A DNA stretch of 64,000 bases from Streptomyces sp. NBC_00178. GTDB lineage: Bacteria > Actinomycetota > Actinomycetes > Streptomycetales > Streptomycetaceae. The position numbers were made by a program, and so were the translations under genes. Below the pieces are notes generated by a model. It had not been told where the DNA came from, searched no databases, and saw only the letters and a list, made by a program, of their open reading frames with translations. The stretch is taken from NCBI RefSeq assembly GCF_036206005.1, contig NZ_CP108143.1:682001-746000 (forward strand). Direction: 5' to 3'. Of the stretch, positions 25,709 to 34,067 are shown piece after piece. Positions within the stretch are counted from its first letter, which is position 1, and each line of letters opens with the position of its first letter.

Positions 25709-26377
25709 ATGACCGAAGCCACCCCACCGACCTCACCAGTCCCCTTCCCCGCCGCCGCAGCCGCACTGGAGGCCATCGACCAGTCCGTGCGGGACGCACA
25801 GACTTCCCCCGCACAGACACCCACAGCCGCGACGCCGCACCCAACCGACTCCGGCCCGCACCCTGCACTGGCCGCGCTGCTGATGCTGCGCAAGGTCCGC
25901 GAGGAGCTCGCCGGCTGGGAGAGCGCACTGATCGAGACCGCCCGCGGACAGGGCGCAAGCTGGGCCGAGCTCGCCGGGCCTCTCGGGGTCGCCAGCCGCC
26001 AGGCTGCCGAACGCCGCTACCTGAGGCTGCGGCCCGGCGCGGCCGGGAGCACGGGAGAGGAACGCGTCCAGGCCACCCGTGACACCCGCGCCGCCGACCG
26101 CACCGTCACCGTCTGGGCCCGCGACAACGCCGCCGACCTCCGCCGCCTCGCCGCACAGATCACCGCCCTCACCAACCTCCCCGACAGCGCCGCAGAAGCG
26201 GTCGGCGACCTGAATCTGGCCCTCGCCGACAGCGATGCCGCCCGCCTCGTGCAACCCTTGACCGGCTTCCGACCCCACTTGCAACCCGAGGACAGCGGCC
26301 TCGCCGAACGCATCGACGCCCTGACCCAGCACACCGACCAACTCCGCCAGAACACCCACGACCAACGCAGCGCTTGA
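25709..26377 (+). CDS. rheA: RheA-like repressor of hsp18
   Basis: A 222-residue protein. A Pro/Thr/Ala-rich N-terminus (about residues 1-50) precedes a helix-turn-helix region reading GASWAELAGPLGVASRQAAE with RRYLRLRP as wing/basic tail. A helical, Ala/Asp-rich C-terminal half follows. Gene position (divergent from hsp18) and two operators of the RheA pattern identify it as the HSP18 regulator. In S. albus RheA is known as both repressor and thermosensor, losing DNA binding on heating. GGAGG precedes the ATG. I rely on context as well as sequence for the name. Confidence 0.8.
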   Translation: MTEATPPTSPVPFPAAAAALEAIDQSVRDAQTSPAQTPTAATPHPTDSGPHPALAALLMLRKVREELAGWESALIETARGQGASWAELAGPLGVASRQAAERRYLRLRPGAAGSTGEERVQATRDTRAADRTVTVWARDNAADLRRLAAQITALTNLPDSAAEAVGDLNLALADSDAARLVQPLTGFRPHLQPEDSGLAERIDALTQHTDQLRQNTHDQRSA

Positions 26378-26954
26378 ACCACCGCTTCGCCGACGAAGTC
26401 GACGAGGTTCGGCACAAGGGTCGCTACGATCGGCCTCACCGCAGCGCGCCCGCCCCCGAGGTCTAGGGCGATGAAGCCATTCATGACTGGCGTCGCGCGG
26501 TTTCAGCGACGTGCCGATCCCACCCGGCTCCAGTCCCTGGCCGACGCGAAAGGCACGATCGTCTGGGACCTGAGCGTCGACCACATCGGACAGATCCGTG
26601 TCGTAGACCCAGGGCCGGCCCAGCCCGTCTCCCGCGTCCCGAACCGATGAGCGAGACAATCGCACGACACGGCAACCGAGTTGAACTCCGTGGCCTCGAC
26701 CGCGTACAACAAGGTCAACAGGGTCTCCTGATGCAGGTTCGTTGTCCTCAACAACTCCGGACTGCACCAGGGACCCTGACTTCGTGCATGGCCGGGGGCC
26801 GGAATCACCCATCGCGAACCCCACATTCGAACACATCGCACTCAAGATCGATAGAACCGCTCTACGATGGGTAGCTGCCTTTCCCACGCGTGCACCTAGA
26901 GCCCAGGGGGGCCATGGATATGGTTCGGCACCGCGCCTCTCCAGGAGATTCGTC
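26378..26954. other. Region with no firm gene; a 59-residue frame at 26471-26650
   Basis: This 577-base stretch between rheA and the pentapeptide-repeat gene has only one plausible short frame, listed separately. A long minus-strand frame across 26503-26841 is not like any protein I know and has codon use unlike its neighbours. Confidence 0.5.
26471..26650 (+). CDS. Possible 59-residue protein or gene remnant
   Basis: ATG at 26471 opens a frame reading FQRRADPTRLQSLADAKGTI then VWDLSVDHIGQIRVVDPGPA, ending at 26650. The codon pattern is Streptomyces-like and the segment looks like part of a globular protein. There is no good ribosome site and I recognise no family; it may be the tail of a lost gene. 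Confidence 0.3.
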   Translation: MKPFMTGVARFQRRADPTRLQSLADAKGTIVWDLSVDHIGQIRVVDPGPAQPVSRVPNR

Positions 26955-27782
26955 TTGACCCGGCACACCGCGCACGCCGCCGACCCCGACCTGCAGGCCG
27001 ACTGCGCGCACTGCTTCGGTCTGTGCTGCGTGGCGCTGCCCTTCGCCCGCTCGGCTGACTTCGCCGCGGACAAGGCCGCTGCCGCCCCGTGCGGAAACCT
27101 TCGACAGGACTTCAGCTGCGGCATTCACGAGCAACTGCGCGGCAACGGTTACAACGGCTGTACGGTCTTCGACTGCTTCGGGGCCGGGCAGAAAGTCTCG
27201 CAGGTGACCTTCAGAGGGCGCAGCTGGCGCGAGGAGCCAGAGGCGGCCCGCACGATGTACGAGGTTTTCCCGGTGATGCGGAACCTGCACGAACTGCTGC
27301 GCTACATCGCGGAGGCCCTGGATCTCCACGCCGCCCGGCCGCTCCGCCGCGATCTGCGCCGCGCCCACGACAGGCTCGACGCGATGACGCGCGACACGGC
27401 CCAGTCGCTGCTCGCCATCGACGTGATGGCGTTGCGCGCCGAAGTGAACCCGCTGCTGCTGCGGGCCAGTGAACTCGCCCGCGCCTCGGTGCCCGGCAAG
27501 AAGAGGGACCACCGGAACGCCGACCTTATGGGCAAGCACATGGCGACCGCCAAACTGCGCGGCGCCAGTATGCGCGGCGCCTACCTGATCGCCGCCGACC
27601 TCTCCGGGGCGGACCTGCGCGACGCGGACTTCATCGGCGCGGACCTTCGGGACGCAAACCTGTGCGGGGCAGACCTTACGGGAGCCCTGTTTCTCACCCA
27701 GCCCCAGCTCAATGCCGCTCGAGGCGACCAGGCGACCCGGATCCCAGCGGCGTTGCAGCGACCGGGCCACTGGGCCGCGTAA
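26955..27782 (+). CDS. Cys-rich pentapeptide-repeat protein
   Basis: A 275-residue protein if the TTG at 26955 is used; CAGGAG lies seven bases before it, and there is no better start. The N-terminal part (about residues 10-95) is rich in Cys: CAHCFGLCC, CGIHEQL and GCTVFDCFGAGQKVSQVTF, suggesting a metal or Fe-S site. A helical middle part is followed by pentapeptide repeats from about residue 195 (MATAKLRGASMRGAYLIAAD, LSGADLRDADFIGADLRDAN), a right-handed beta-helix of about two to three coils. This domain order recurs in Streptomyces; the function is unknown. TTG start and a separate promoter are likely. Confidence 0.78.
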   Translation: MTRHTAHAADPDLQADCAHCFGLCCVALPFARSADFAADKAAAAPCGNLRQDFSCGIHEQLRGNGYNGCTVFDCFGAGQKVSQVTFRGRSWREEPEAARTMYEVFPVMRNLHELLRYIAEALDLHAARPLRRDLRRAHDRLDAMTRDTAQSLLAIDVMALRAEVNPLLLRASELARASVPGKKRDHRNADLMGKHMATAKLRGASMRGAYLIAADLSGADLRDADFIGADLRDANLCGADLTGALFLTQPQLNAARGDQATRIPAALQRPGHWAA

Positions 27783-27814
27783 CGCACGGATCCCTGTCGC
27801 GCTCCGCAGGGAGC

Positions 27815-27968
27815 GGCCCGCTCCGGCAGATCCCTCACTGCACGCCCGTCCGGACCCGGTAGAGAACCCCGTTGATCACCCGACGGTGATCACTCCACCG
27901 CCCCCCGCGGGGCCCCACCAGGAGGCAGGAACGACTCCAGCCGGTCCACTCCGCATTCGTCAGATCCG
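27815..27968 (-). pseudogene. N-terminal fragment of an IS5-family transposase
   Basis: Minus-strand reading gives LTNAEWTGWSRSCLLVGPRG then GRWSDHRRVINGVLYRVRTG and VQ, the standard N-terminal DUF4096-type region of IS5 transposases. One base is missing at the expected Trp near 27838, after which RDLPER can be read before similarity ends. It faces the other way from the C-terminal fragment that begins at 27972. Confidence 0.75.
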
Positions 27969-27971
27969 TCC

Positions 27972-28433
27972 ATGCCGCGTTCACCTGGCGGTGGATGGCC
28001 GTGGCCCGCCCCTGTCGTTGGTCGTGACGGCCGGGAACGTGAACGACTCCACGATGTTCGACGCGGTGCTGGGCGCCGTCAAGGTGCCCCGCACCACGGT
28101 TGGCAGGCCCCGACGCCGTCCCGACCAGGTGCTGGCCGACAAGGCGTATTCCTCTCGGGCCATCCGGGCCAGCCTGCGGCGACGCGGCATGCGGGCCACG
28201 ATCCCCGAACGGTCCGACCAGGTGGCCCATCGCAAGCGGCGCAGCACCCGCGGCGGCCGGCCACCGCCTTCGACGAAGAGCAGCACAAGGGCCGCAACGT
28301 GGTCGAGCGCTGCTTCAACCGTCTCAAGCAGTTCCGTGGGATCGCGACCCGCTTCGACAAGCTCGCCGTCCGCTACCAGACGGGACTCCACCTGGCCTCG
28401 CTCATCTTGTGGCTCCGCGACACCGCACCATGA
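27972..28433 (+). pseudogene. C-terminal fragment of an IS5-family transposase, frameshifted
   Basis: Plus-strand reading gives VHLAVDGRGPPLSLVVTAGN, VNDSTMFDAVLGAVKVPRTT and RPDQVLADKAYSSRAIRASL. A missing base near 28262 then shifts to the frame AFDEEQHKGRNVVERCFNRL, KQFRGIATRFDKLAVRYQTG and LILWLRDTAP. The second catalytic Asp (LADKAY) and the Glu (VVERCF) are intact; the first catalytic Asp region is absent. Non-functional. Confidence 0.85.
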
Positions 28434-28483
28434 TCACCGTCGTTCCGTCGCGAGGGGCGGCCAACGTGCCAGGACAACTCACG

Positions 28484-29053
28484 TCAAGCCGTAACTCGCG
28501 TGGGCCGGTATCGCTGGGCTACCGCACCCGACCGGAACTCATGGCGGTCCACGGGCTCGAGCTGGATGCGCTCACGCAGACCGGCGAGCAACGTCGGCCC
28601 GTGTCCGGCAAGGACCGGCTGAACAAGGAACTCGTACTCGTCGATCAGTCCCAGCTCCGCCAACGCTCTGGGAAGCGTCACGCCACCCACCCACAGGCCC
28701 TCGCCCGACTCCTGCTTGAGCCGCTGAACCGCTTGCCCCAAGTCGCCTCGCACCAGGTCGGCATTCCAATCGACCCCGCTCAGCGTGCTCGACACGACGT
28801 ACTTCTTCGCCCGGTCGATGCTCTCGGCGAACGGGATCTGCCACTCACCCATCCAGTCAGGCCACGTGCCCGTGGTCGGCTTCCGCCACGCCGACTCCAT
28901 CATCTCGTAGGTCACCCGGCCGAACAGCAGGGCATCGGCTCGCTCCATCTCAGCGGTCCAGTAGCGCATCGACTCCTCGTCCGGGGGGAGCCCTGCCTCG
29001 TGATGGCAGCAGCCGTCGAGGGTGACGTTGATCGAGTATCGAAGTGGTCTCAT
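28484..29053 (-). CDS. Dihydrofolate-reductase-family (RibD C-terminal) protein
   Basis: A 189-residue protein of the DHFR/RibD_C superfamily. It starts MRPLRYSINVTLDGCCHHEA, has ADALLFGRVTYEMMESAW for the NADPH-side helix and GEGLWVGGVTLPRALAELGL for the glycine loop, and ends in the expected beta strands. Actinomycetes have many such stand-alone reductases whose substrates are unknown; they are not the housekeeping DHFR. GGGAGAGC precedes the ATG. It lies next to the IS5 debris. Confidence 0.82.
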   Translation of the reverse strand: MRPLRYSINVTLDGCCHHEAGLPPDEESMRYWTAEMERADALLFGRVTYEMMESAWRKPTTGTWPDWMGEWQIPFAESIDRAKKYVVSSTLSGVDWNADLVRGDLGQAVQRLKQESGEGLWVGGVTLPRALAELGLIDEYEFLVQPVLAGHGPTLLAGLRERIQLEPVDRHEFRSGAVAQRYRPTRVTA

Positions 29054-29442
29054 CTAGGTGCTCTCCCTTGATGCATGCTCCGCGATTCACCGGACCGTAC
29101 TCAGACGACTGCCGACGCCGTTTCTCATCGGCGCCCCGATCGCACATACTTTGACGCCGTCGCGATGCGCACCGCAACGTCGTCATGATGCGAACCGGAC
29201 CGCAGACCGAACGCGCCACCGATTCGGCGCTCGGAGCGTGCAGGTTCGCAAAGGGATGGCGCCCTCAGCGCTCGACTTCGATGCACCGTGCCGCGTCACC
29301 TTCCGTCGGCTCAGGGTCAGCGACAAACGTCGCGAACATTGCCTGACGCGGCACTGATCCAGAGGTGCTCGTGGGCAATGCGCCGACCCGATGCACACCC
29401 GCTCACTTGGCCAAGCACATAGGGGCACCCCCCGGGCGGCGC
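29054..29442. other. 389-base gap downstream of the csbD-like gene
   Basis: No gene recognised on either strand. It should hold the promoter of the DHFR-like gene, which starts at 29053 and reads away from it. Confidence 0.5.
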
Positions 29443-29616
29443 TCAGTGGCGGAAGCGATCCTTCGCGCCCTCCTTGGTCGCCCGGGCCTTCCCCCGTGCC
29501 TCCAGAGCGGCCCCCTTGGCTGCGGTGGTGTTTTTGCCCATCGCCTGGGCCAACTTCCTCACAGCCTTCCCGACAACCTGCTCGGTCGTGGCCTTCGCCT
29601 TCTCTCCGGCGCTCAT
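29443..29616 (-). CDS. CsbD-family stress protein
   Basis: A 57-residue, strongly charged protein: MSAGEKAKATTEQVVGKAVR, then KNTTAAKGAALEARGKARAT and KEGAKDRFRH. The Lys/Ala/Glu-rich helical repeats and the GKA-EARGKARATKEGAK pattern are those of CsbD-like proteins, which are induced by general stress in many bacteria. AAAGGG is close upstream of the ATG at 29616. It is too short for usual gene-size cut-offs and easily missed. Confidence 0.8.
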   Translation of the reverse strand: MSAGEKAKATTEQVVGKAVRKLAQAMGKNTTAAKGAALEARGKARATKEGAKDRFRH

Positions 29617-30222
29617 GTCAGCCCTTTCGTCGATGCTCTGCGACGCCCGTGCCCCGTTGACGGTAGAGAGGTGTGTCGTGAGATCAGCAACCTGGCCTTG
29701 CGGCGATCCGTTGTACCGGCGATCCCGCTCGAAAGGTTCTTGATCCCCGACCCGCCGCCCTTGGACAGCCGGCCAACGTCCTTCCCGCGCACAACTCGGA
29801 GCGGTTGCACACCGCGGTGCAAGCAGTCGGAGTCGGTCGCGGGTCTCAAAACCCTGCGTCCCCGCCCGCAGGGTTTTGATGCCCTACGGCGACCGGTCGC
29901 CGCCAAGCTCGTGGGCAGAATACGCTACTCATAACCATACTGAATACTTCGAATACAATTCAGATAGAGGTGCAGGATTTCTCGTCGGAGGATTCACTCG
30001 CTCTCCGGCGACGGCATCACTAAAGATCGTTTCGACGGCATCACGATGTCACCGTGCGATGCGGAAGACGTGGTCTTCGCTCCGGAGCCGAGGCGGCCTG
30101 GAACAGAAGACGACATCGCAGGGGGCGACGCGAAGCCGGCCCCATCACGAGGACGAAGGGGGAAGAGCGGCAGCCGGTCCGGTGGAAGGAAGTGGACCGC
30201 CGTTCGAGCGAAGGAGCATGTG
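29617..30222. other. Gap with an AT-rich island and an orphan terminator
   Basis: No firm gene in 606 bases. The hairpin at 29846-29879 is followed by about 60 bases of clearly AT-rich DNA (about 29925-29985: CATACTGAATACTTCGAATA and beyond), rare in this genome and suggestive of foreign sequence or a promoter region. A minus-strand frame reading GKDVGRLSKGGGSGIKNLS around 29740-29800 may be a remnant. Confidence 0.5.
29846..29879. terminator. Bidirectional hairpin with A/T flanks
   Basis: TCAAAACCCTGCG and its exact complement (13-base arms) with an eight-base loop. The arms start and end in AAAA/TTTT, so it looks like a true intrinsic terminator on either strand, yet no intact gene ends close by. 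Confidence 0.7.
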
Positions 30223-30450
30223 ATGAGTAGAGCCGTGGTCGGCTTGATGGCCGGAATGGCGCTGGGTTTCGCCGCGTACTTCGGTGACTTCTGGGCGTTC
30301 CTGCTCGTGCTGGGGCTTGGTGTCGTCGGTCTTGTGGTCGGGCGTGTGCTGGAAGGCGATGACGGACCGGGGGACTTCGTCCGCCGCCGAGACCGACAGC
30401 AGCGGATCCGCGACGACCGCCGACGGACGCGGGGAGACTGGCAGTTCTGA
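30223..30450 (+). CDS. DUF2273-like small membrane protein
   Basis: A 75-residue protein with two helices: SRAVVGLMAGMALGFAAYFG and FWAFLLVLGLGVVGLVVGRV, then a basic Arg/Asp tail. This is the DUF2273 pattern, usually found with Asp23/alkaline-shock proteins in actinomycetes; no Asp23 gene is here. AAGGAG at 30211-30216 serves the ATG at 30223. A larger membrane protein gene follows 200 bases downstream. Confidence 0.75.
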   Translation: MSRAVVGLMAGMALGFAAYFGDFWAFLLVLGLGVVGLVVGRVLEGDDGPGDFVRRRDRQQRIRDDRRRTRGDWQF

Positions 30451-30476
30451 CCCACACCGTTCCCCCGCGAGGCGTG

Positions 30477-30493
30477 CGATCACGAAGTGATCG
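30477..30493. promoter_or_regulatory. Short inverted repeat between two membrane-protein genes
   Basis: CGATCAC-GAA-GTGATCG, perfect seven-base arms, 27 bases after the DUF2273-like gene and 158 bases upstream of the next start. Possible operator. Confidence 0.4.
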
Positions 30494-30650
30494 TCACAGG
30501 CAGCGTTGTGGGTCCGGAGCGAGCGACTGGGGGTCGCGGGCCATCACTGCATGGCGTGGCCTACGCAGCGGGCGTAGCGTGGGCCGGGGGGCGAGATACG
30601 GCACACGGGAGTCTGCGTGCAGCAATCCGATTCCGCCGGGAGGTCACGGC

Positions 30651-31505
30651 ATGGGACGGGGTATCCGCAACACCATTGGACTGATCTTGGCGGTCATCGG
30701 CGCTGCTGCAGCGCTCTGGGCGCCCTTCCGCAGTTGGTACAGCGGCCGGCTGGGTGAGGACTTCCGGGTCGGGGAACTCTTTACCGGAACCGGCGTGACG
30801 GACGCCGGCGCGGGCCTGTTCGCGTCCATGTTCTTGCCTCTCCTGGTCGCCGCGGTCCTCACGCTTCTCGGCGTGGTGTTCCGATCGAGATTGCTGGTCC
30901 TTGTCGCCGGAGTCATCACCCTCGGGTTCGCCATCCTGTGGATGATCCGACAGGGTCAGGCACAGGGCGGCCTGACTGTCTCCGGGGAGAGCAACGGGCT
31001 CGGCATCGGAATAGGGCTCGCCCTTCTCGGCGGTGTCCTGATGCTGATCGGATCGGCCATCATGCAGGGCCGCGAGCGCCGGGCCGTTCGGAAGGAGCGC
31101 CACGGGCAACAACAGCAGGAGCGCGACGCGGTGTACGACGACGACCGGGATCGCCGCGGCGTCGAGGCCGATCGCCCATATGGCGTGGCGGCCCGGGACC
31201 GGAGCATGCCTGACGCAACTGGGCGGGGCAACGCCGAGGATATGCGGCCCGTGGACACGTCCTCCGCCGGACAAAACACAACTGGCACGGGCACGCCGCG
31301 AGGGTTTGCCCGGAAACCGCAGCAACAACCATCGGCGCCGCTCGGCCGGCCGGTCCCGGCCAGGGAGGCGGACGGCGAAGCTCGCGGGCACGGTGATCGC
31401 GACCGCACCCAGTACGAGGAGAATGACGATGCCAGGGGCGGCTCCCACCCCGCCGGCGAGCACCGCTCGGGCCGAGGGTCCACGTACCGCCGGGACCAGA
31501 TCTGA
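30651..31505 (+). CDS. Four-helix membrane protein with a long hydrophilic tail
   Basis: A 284-residue protein. Helices are expected at about residues 8-26 (IGLILAVIGAAAALWAPF), 58-80, 82-104 and 120-140 (GIGIGLALLGGVLMLIGSAI). Residues 145-284 are a charged, Arg/Asp/Gln-rich disordered cytoplasmic tail. The N-terminal half resembles a group of Streptomyces membrane proteins of unknown function. GGGAGG lies before the ATG at 30651. Its location next to the DUF2273-like protein suggests a cell-envelope stress role, which is an inference only. Confidence 0.75.
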   Translation: MGRGIRNTIGLILAVIGAAAALWAPFRSWYSGRLGEDFRVGELFTGTGVTDAGAGLFASMFLPLLVAAVLTLLGVVFRSRLLVLVAGVITLGFAILWMIRQGQAQGGLTVSGESNGLGIGIGLALLGGVLMLIGSAIMQGRERRAVRKERHGQQQQERDAVYDDDRDRRGVEADRPYGVAARDRSMPDATGRGNAEDMRPVDTSSAGQNTTGTGTPRGFARKPQQQPSAPLGRPVPAREADGEARGHGDRDRTQYEENDDARGGSHPAGEHRSGRGSTYRRDQI

Positions 31506-31529
31506 GCGTCGCCGCTCCCGGCGGGAATC

Positions 31530-31755
31530 CAGGAGCGTTGACCAGGAGAGTGGCCGTGGGTGAGGCCTCGACATGGTGGCCCATCGCAAAGAGTCGCGGT
31601 GAGGCCGTAGTCGCAGGTATCCCCTGCGATGGAGTCGGTCGGTACCAAGGCCGCGGCGAGGGCGAACGGGGCTTCCTCGCAGGAGGGGGCCGAGGGTAGA
31701 AGCTGGCGCTGGATCTCGGCAGCCAGGCTGAGCAGGGTGGTGCGCCGGCCCCAGT
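31530..31755 (-). pseudogene. Fragment of a SpoIIE-type phosphatase
   Basis: Minus-strand reading gives LLSLAAEIQRQLLPSAPSCE, then FALAAALVPTDSIAGDTCDY, which is the start of a PP2C/SpoIIE domain with its metal-binding GGDxFD equivalent. A frame change then yields DAMGHHVEASPTATLLVNA, the next conserved block. The rest of the domain is missing. Intact members of this family are at 8124-10808 and 62708-63847. Confidence 0.7.
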
Positions 31756-31808
31756 GACAGCGAGCTGCCGATTGGGATCGCGGCGAGGTCACCCGGCTCG
31801 GGTCGAAG

Positions 31809-32033
31809 CTACGAGTTGTGGTGAAACTCCCTGCGCCCTTGCCTGTACTCAGAAACCAAAGCATCGGCATTTTCGTAGGATGGAGAGGTCTGCGGATTCA
31901 AACCCGTTGATTGTCCGCCCTCTTCTTGCCAGGAACTCAGCAATTGCGCCTGCTGTTCTTCGGACAATTTTTCAACCCACCTCCGATTTTCCGAGGAAAG
32001 CTGGCCCAAGAAGGGTTCCAATGGGAGTGACAC
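31809..32033 (-). CDS. 74-residue protein with low-GC codon use, family unknown
   Basis: GTG at 32033 opens a frame reading SLPLEPFLGQLSSENRRWVE, KLSEEQQAQLLSSWQEEGGQ and a polar tail ending EFHHNS. AAGGA lies about 11 bases upstream. The amino-acid pattern (helical, Glu/Gln-rich, amphipathic) looks like a real protein. Codons such as TTG, AAT, TCT, CAA and GAA dominate, quite unlike neighbouring genes, so it was probably acquired recently. I do not recognise it. Confidence 0.55.
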   Translation of the reverse strand: MSLPLEPFLGQLSSENRRWVEKLSEEQQAQLLSSWQEEGGQSTGLNPQTSPSYENADALVSEYRQGRREFHHNS

Positions 32034-32266
32034 AGGCGCCCCAATCCTTGTGACTGATCACTATCGATGTGCTGCGGTGGGACCGGCAGGGGCCGAGATT
32101 ACCGCTCCCTCGCGCTCTTGCCGCACGCCCGGGCAGCGCCGCGCGTCGTCGCAGTGCCGAAATCACTCCACCAGACCCGGTGAGCCGCTGAGACGATGGC
32201 TGGACATGAGGGGTGAGCTGTGAGGTACCCCCTGGCACGCTGAGGGTGTCACCCGCCGCGCGTTCG

Positions 32267-32490
32267 TCAGCGCACCCGCACACCGGCGCGGAAGACCGCC
32301 TGGACGTCCGGAAGCGAGGCGGGGTCCATCGCGGGGTTGCCGCGCACCGCGAGGAAGTCGGCACCGGCGCCCACGACGATCCGTCCCTCGCGCCCCTCGA
32401 CCCCGCACGCACGGGCGGCCACGCTCGTCACGCAGGCGAGCGCGTCGAGGGCCGGCACGGGGGGCGCCGCCGTGATGCGCGCGGCGCCAT
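32267..32490 (-). pseudogene. C-terminal fragment of an amidohydrolase
   Basis: Minus-strand reading gives PALDALACVTSVAARACGVE, GREGRIVVGAGADFLAVRGN and DVQAVFRAGVRVR, the closing beta-sandwich of amidohydrolase/imidazolonepropionase-like enzymes. The metal-binding barrel is absent. The fragment abuts the 3-prime end of the srs-like operon. Confidence 0.7.
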
Positions 32491-32516
32491 TCCGGACGCC
32501 GCGCCCGGCGCATGCC

Positions 32517-33530
32517 TCACTGCAGGGCGCGCACGGCGGCGGCGAAGAGCGGGGGCAGGTGCTGGGCGGCGGGCACGATCATCCGCGCGGTAACCGGGCG
32601 GCCCGCCAAGCCCAGCAGCGCCCGGGTGAGCAGACGATGACGGCGGGTCAGCCGGGTCCATCGCGCGGGATACGCCTCGGGCCGGCCCGCGACGAGGCAG
32701 TCGACCGCCGCCGTGGCGGTCGCCGCCGCCAGGGCGATGCCCTCACCGGTGAGGGCGTCGACGTACCCGGCGGCGTCACCGACGAGCAGGACCCGGCCCG
32801 CGCCCTGCGTGCTGGCGGTCCGGCGCAGCGGACCCGCGCCGCGGACGGCGCCGTCCTCCCGTCCGCGCAGCGCACGGGCCAGGGCGGGGAACGCGTCGAG
32901 GTGCTCCCCGTGGGAGCGCCGGTGGCCGCTGAGCACGGCGACCCCGACCAGCCCGTCGCCGACGGGGGTCACGTACGCCTCGCCGTGCGGGGACCAGTGC
33001 ACCTCGACGAGGTCGGTCCAGGGCGCCACCCGGTAGTGGCGGCGCAGTCCGTACCGGCGTGGCGCGGCGGGGGCGCGTTCGAGTCCGAGCGCGCGGCGCG
33101 TGGGTGAGTGGAGGCCGTCGGCGGCGATCATCCAGCGGGCCGTGAGCCCGGCCGCCGTGACGCGGTCCTCCCCCTGACGCACCCCGTCCACCCGGCCCGC
33201 GACGAAGCGCACGCCGAGATCCGCCGCGCGGTGGTGCAGCGCGGCGTGCAGCGTGGTGCGCCGGACGCCGAGCCCGGGACCTCCCCGGAAGCGCGCCTCG
33301 GCGCGCCGGTCGCCCTGGACGTACCGGATCCCCCGGAGTTCCCGGCCGGCCGGGGAGACTCCCAGCGCCTTCAGAGCCGCCACCCCGCTGGGCATGACGC
33401 CTTCGCCGCAGGCCTTGTCCACGGGTACGGCGCGGGGTTCCACCACCACGGTTTCCAGACCCGCGGCGGCCGCCCGGATGGCGGCCGCGAGACCGGCCGG
33501 CCCGCCGCCCGCGACCAGGACGTCGATCAC
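32517..33530 (-). CDS. srsC: FAD-dependent monooxygenase, SrsC-like
   Basis: A 337-residue flavoprotein. The dinucleotide motif VLVAGGGPAGLAAAIRAA opens the protein, ACGEGVMPSGVAALKALG follows as in geranylgeranyl-reductase-like flavoproteins, and GRVLLVGDAAGYVDALTGEG binds the FAD ribityl chain. The GTG at 33530 overlaps the stop of the methyltransferase gene (GTGA). In Streptomyces griseus the third gene of srsABC encodes a flavin hydroxylase acting on the methylated alkylresorcinol; the same gene order here supports that role. Confidence 0.78.
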   Translation of the reverse strand: MIDVLVAGGGPAGLAAAIRAAAAGLETVVVEPRAVPVDKACGEGVMPSGVAALKALGVSPAGRELRGIRYVQGDRRAEARFRGGPGLGVRRTTLHAALHHRAADLGVRFVAGRVDGVRQGEDRVTAAGLTARWMIAADGLHSPTRRALGLERAPAAPRRYGLRRHYRVAPWTDLVEVHWSPHGEAYVTPVGDGLVGVAVLSGHRRSHGEHLDAFPALARALRGREDGAVRGAGPLRRTASTQGAGRVLLVGDAAGYVDALTGEGIALAAATATAAVDCLVAGRPEAYPARWTRLTRRHRLLTRALLGLAGRPVTARMIVPAAQHLPPLFAAAVRALQ

Positions 33531-34054
33531 GCGCGCACCCCGGCCTGCGCGGGACGTGCGAGAGCGTCGTCCTCGCACGGGATGCGTACGGCCATGAGGG
33601 CCGCGTTGAGCACGGTGAACAGGACGGCGGTCATCCAGGCGCCGTGCACCAGGGGCAGCGCGGCCCCTTCGGCCGCGACGGCCACGTAGTTCGGGTGGCG
33701 GATCAGCCGGTAGGGCCCGCCGGTGACCAGGGGGAGGCCGGGGACGACGATGACCCGCGTGTTCCAGCGCCGGCCCAGCGTGCGGACGCACCACCAGCGC
33801 AGTCCCTGAGCGGCGGCCACCACCGCCACCATGGTCCAGCCGAGCCACGGGACGAAGGCGCGGTCCGCCCGCCAGGTCTCGGCGATGCAGGCGGCGAGCA
33901 GCCCGGTGTGGAGGGCGACCATCGCCGGGTAGTGGCCGCGGCCGGCCTCCGTGCCGCCCTGCGCGAGGCTCCAGCGCGCGTTGCGAAGCGCGATCCCCAG
34001 CTCGGCGAGACGTTCGGCCGCGACCGCCGCCACCAGGGCCGTGTACCAGATCAT
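33527..34054 (-). CDS. srsB: Isoprenylcysteine-methyltransferase-like membrane methylase, SrsB-like
   Basis: A 175-residue membrane protein with about four helices. It ends in the ICMT signature LVTGGPYRLIRHPNYVAVAA followed by the last helices and a CEDDAL-type tail. Such enzymes methylate lipid substrates using SAM inside the membrane; in srs operons the homologue O-methylates the phenolic lipid. It lies 13 bases after the type III PKS and overlaps the monooxygenase gene. Confidence 0.82.
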   Translation of the reverse strand: MIWYTALVAAVAAERLAELGIALRNARWSLAQGGTEAGRGHYPAMVALHTGLLAACIAETWRADRAFVPWLGWTMVAVVAAAQGLRWWCVRTLGRRWNTRVIVVPGLPLVTGGPYRLIRHPNYVAVAAEGAALPLVHGAWMTAVLFTVLNAALMAVRIPCEDDALARPAQAGVRA

Positions 34055-34067
34055 GTGTCCCTCCGGA

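Noticed and set aside
26503..26841. A 112-residue minus-strand frame between rheA and the pentapeptide gene
   Set aside because: No ribosome site or family; codon pattern unlike neighbours. Too weak to call.
29365..29934. A 189-residue plus-strand frame over the CsbD gene
   Set aside because: The minus strand encodes a clear CsbD-type protein; the plus frame has no domain and crosses a terminator hairpin.
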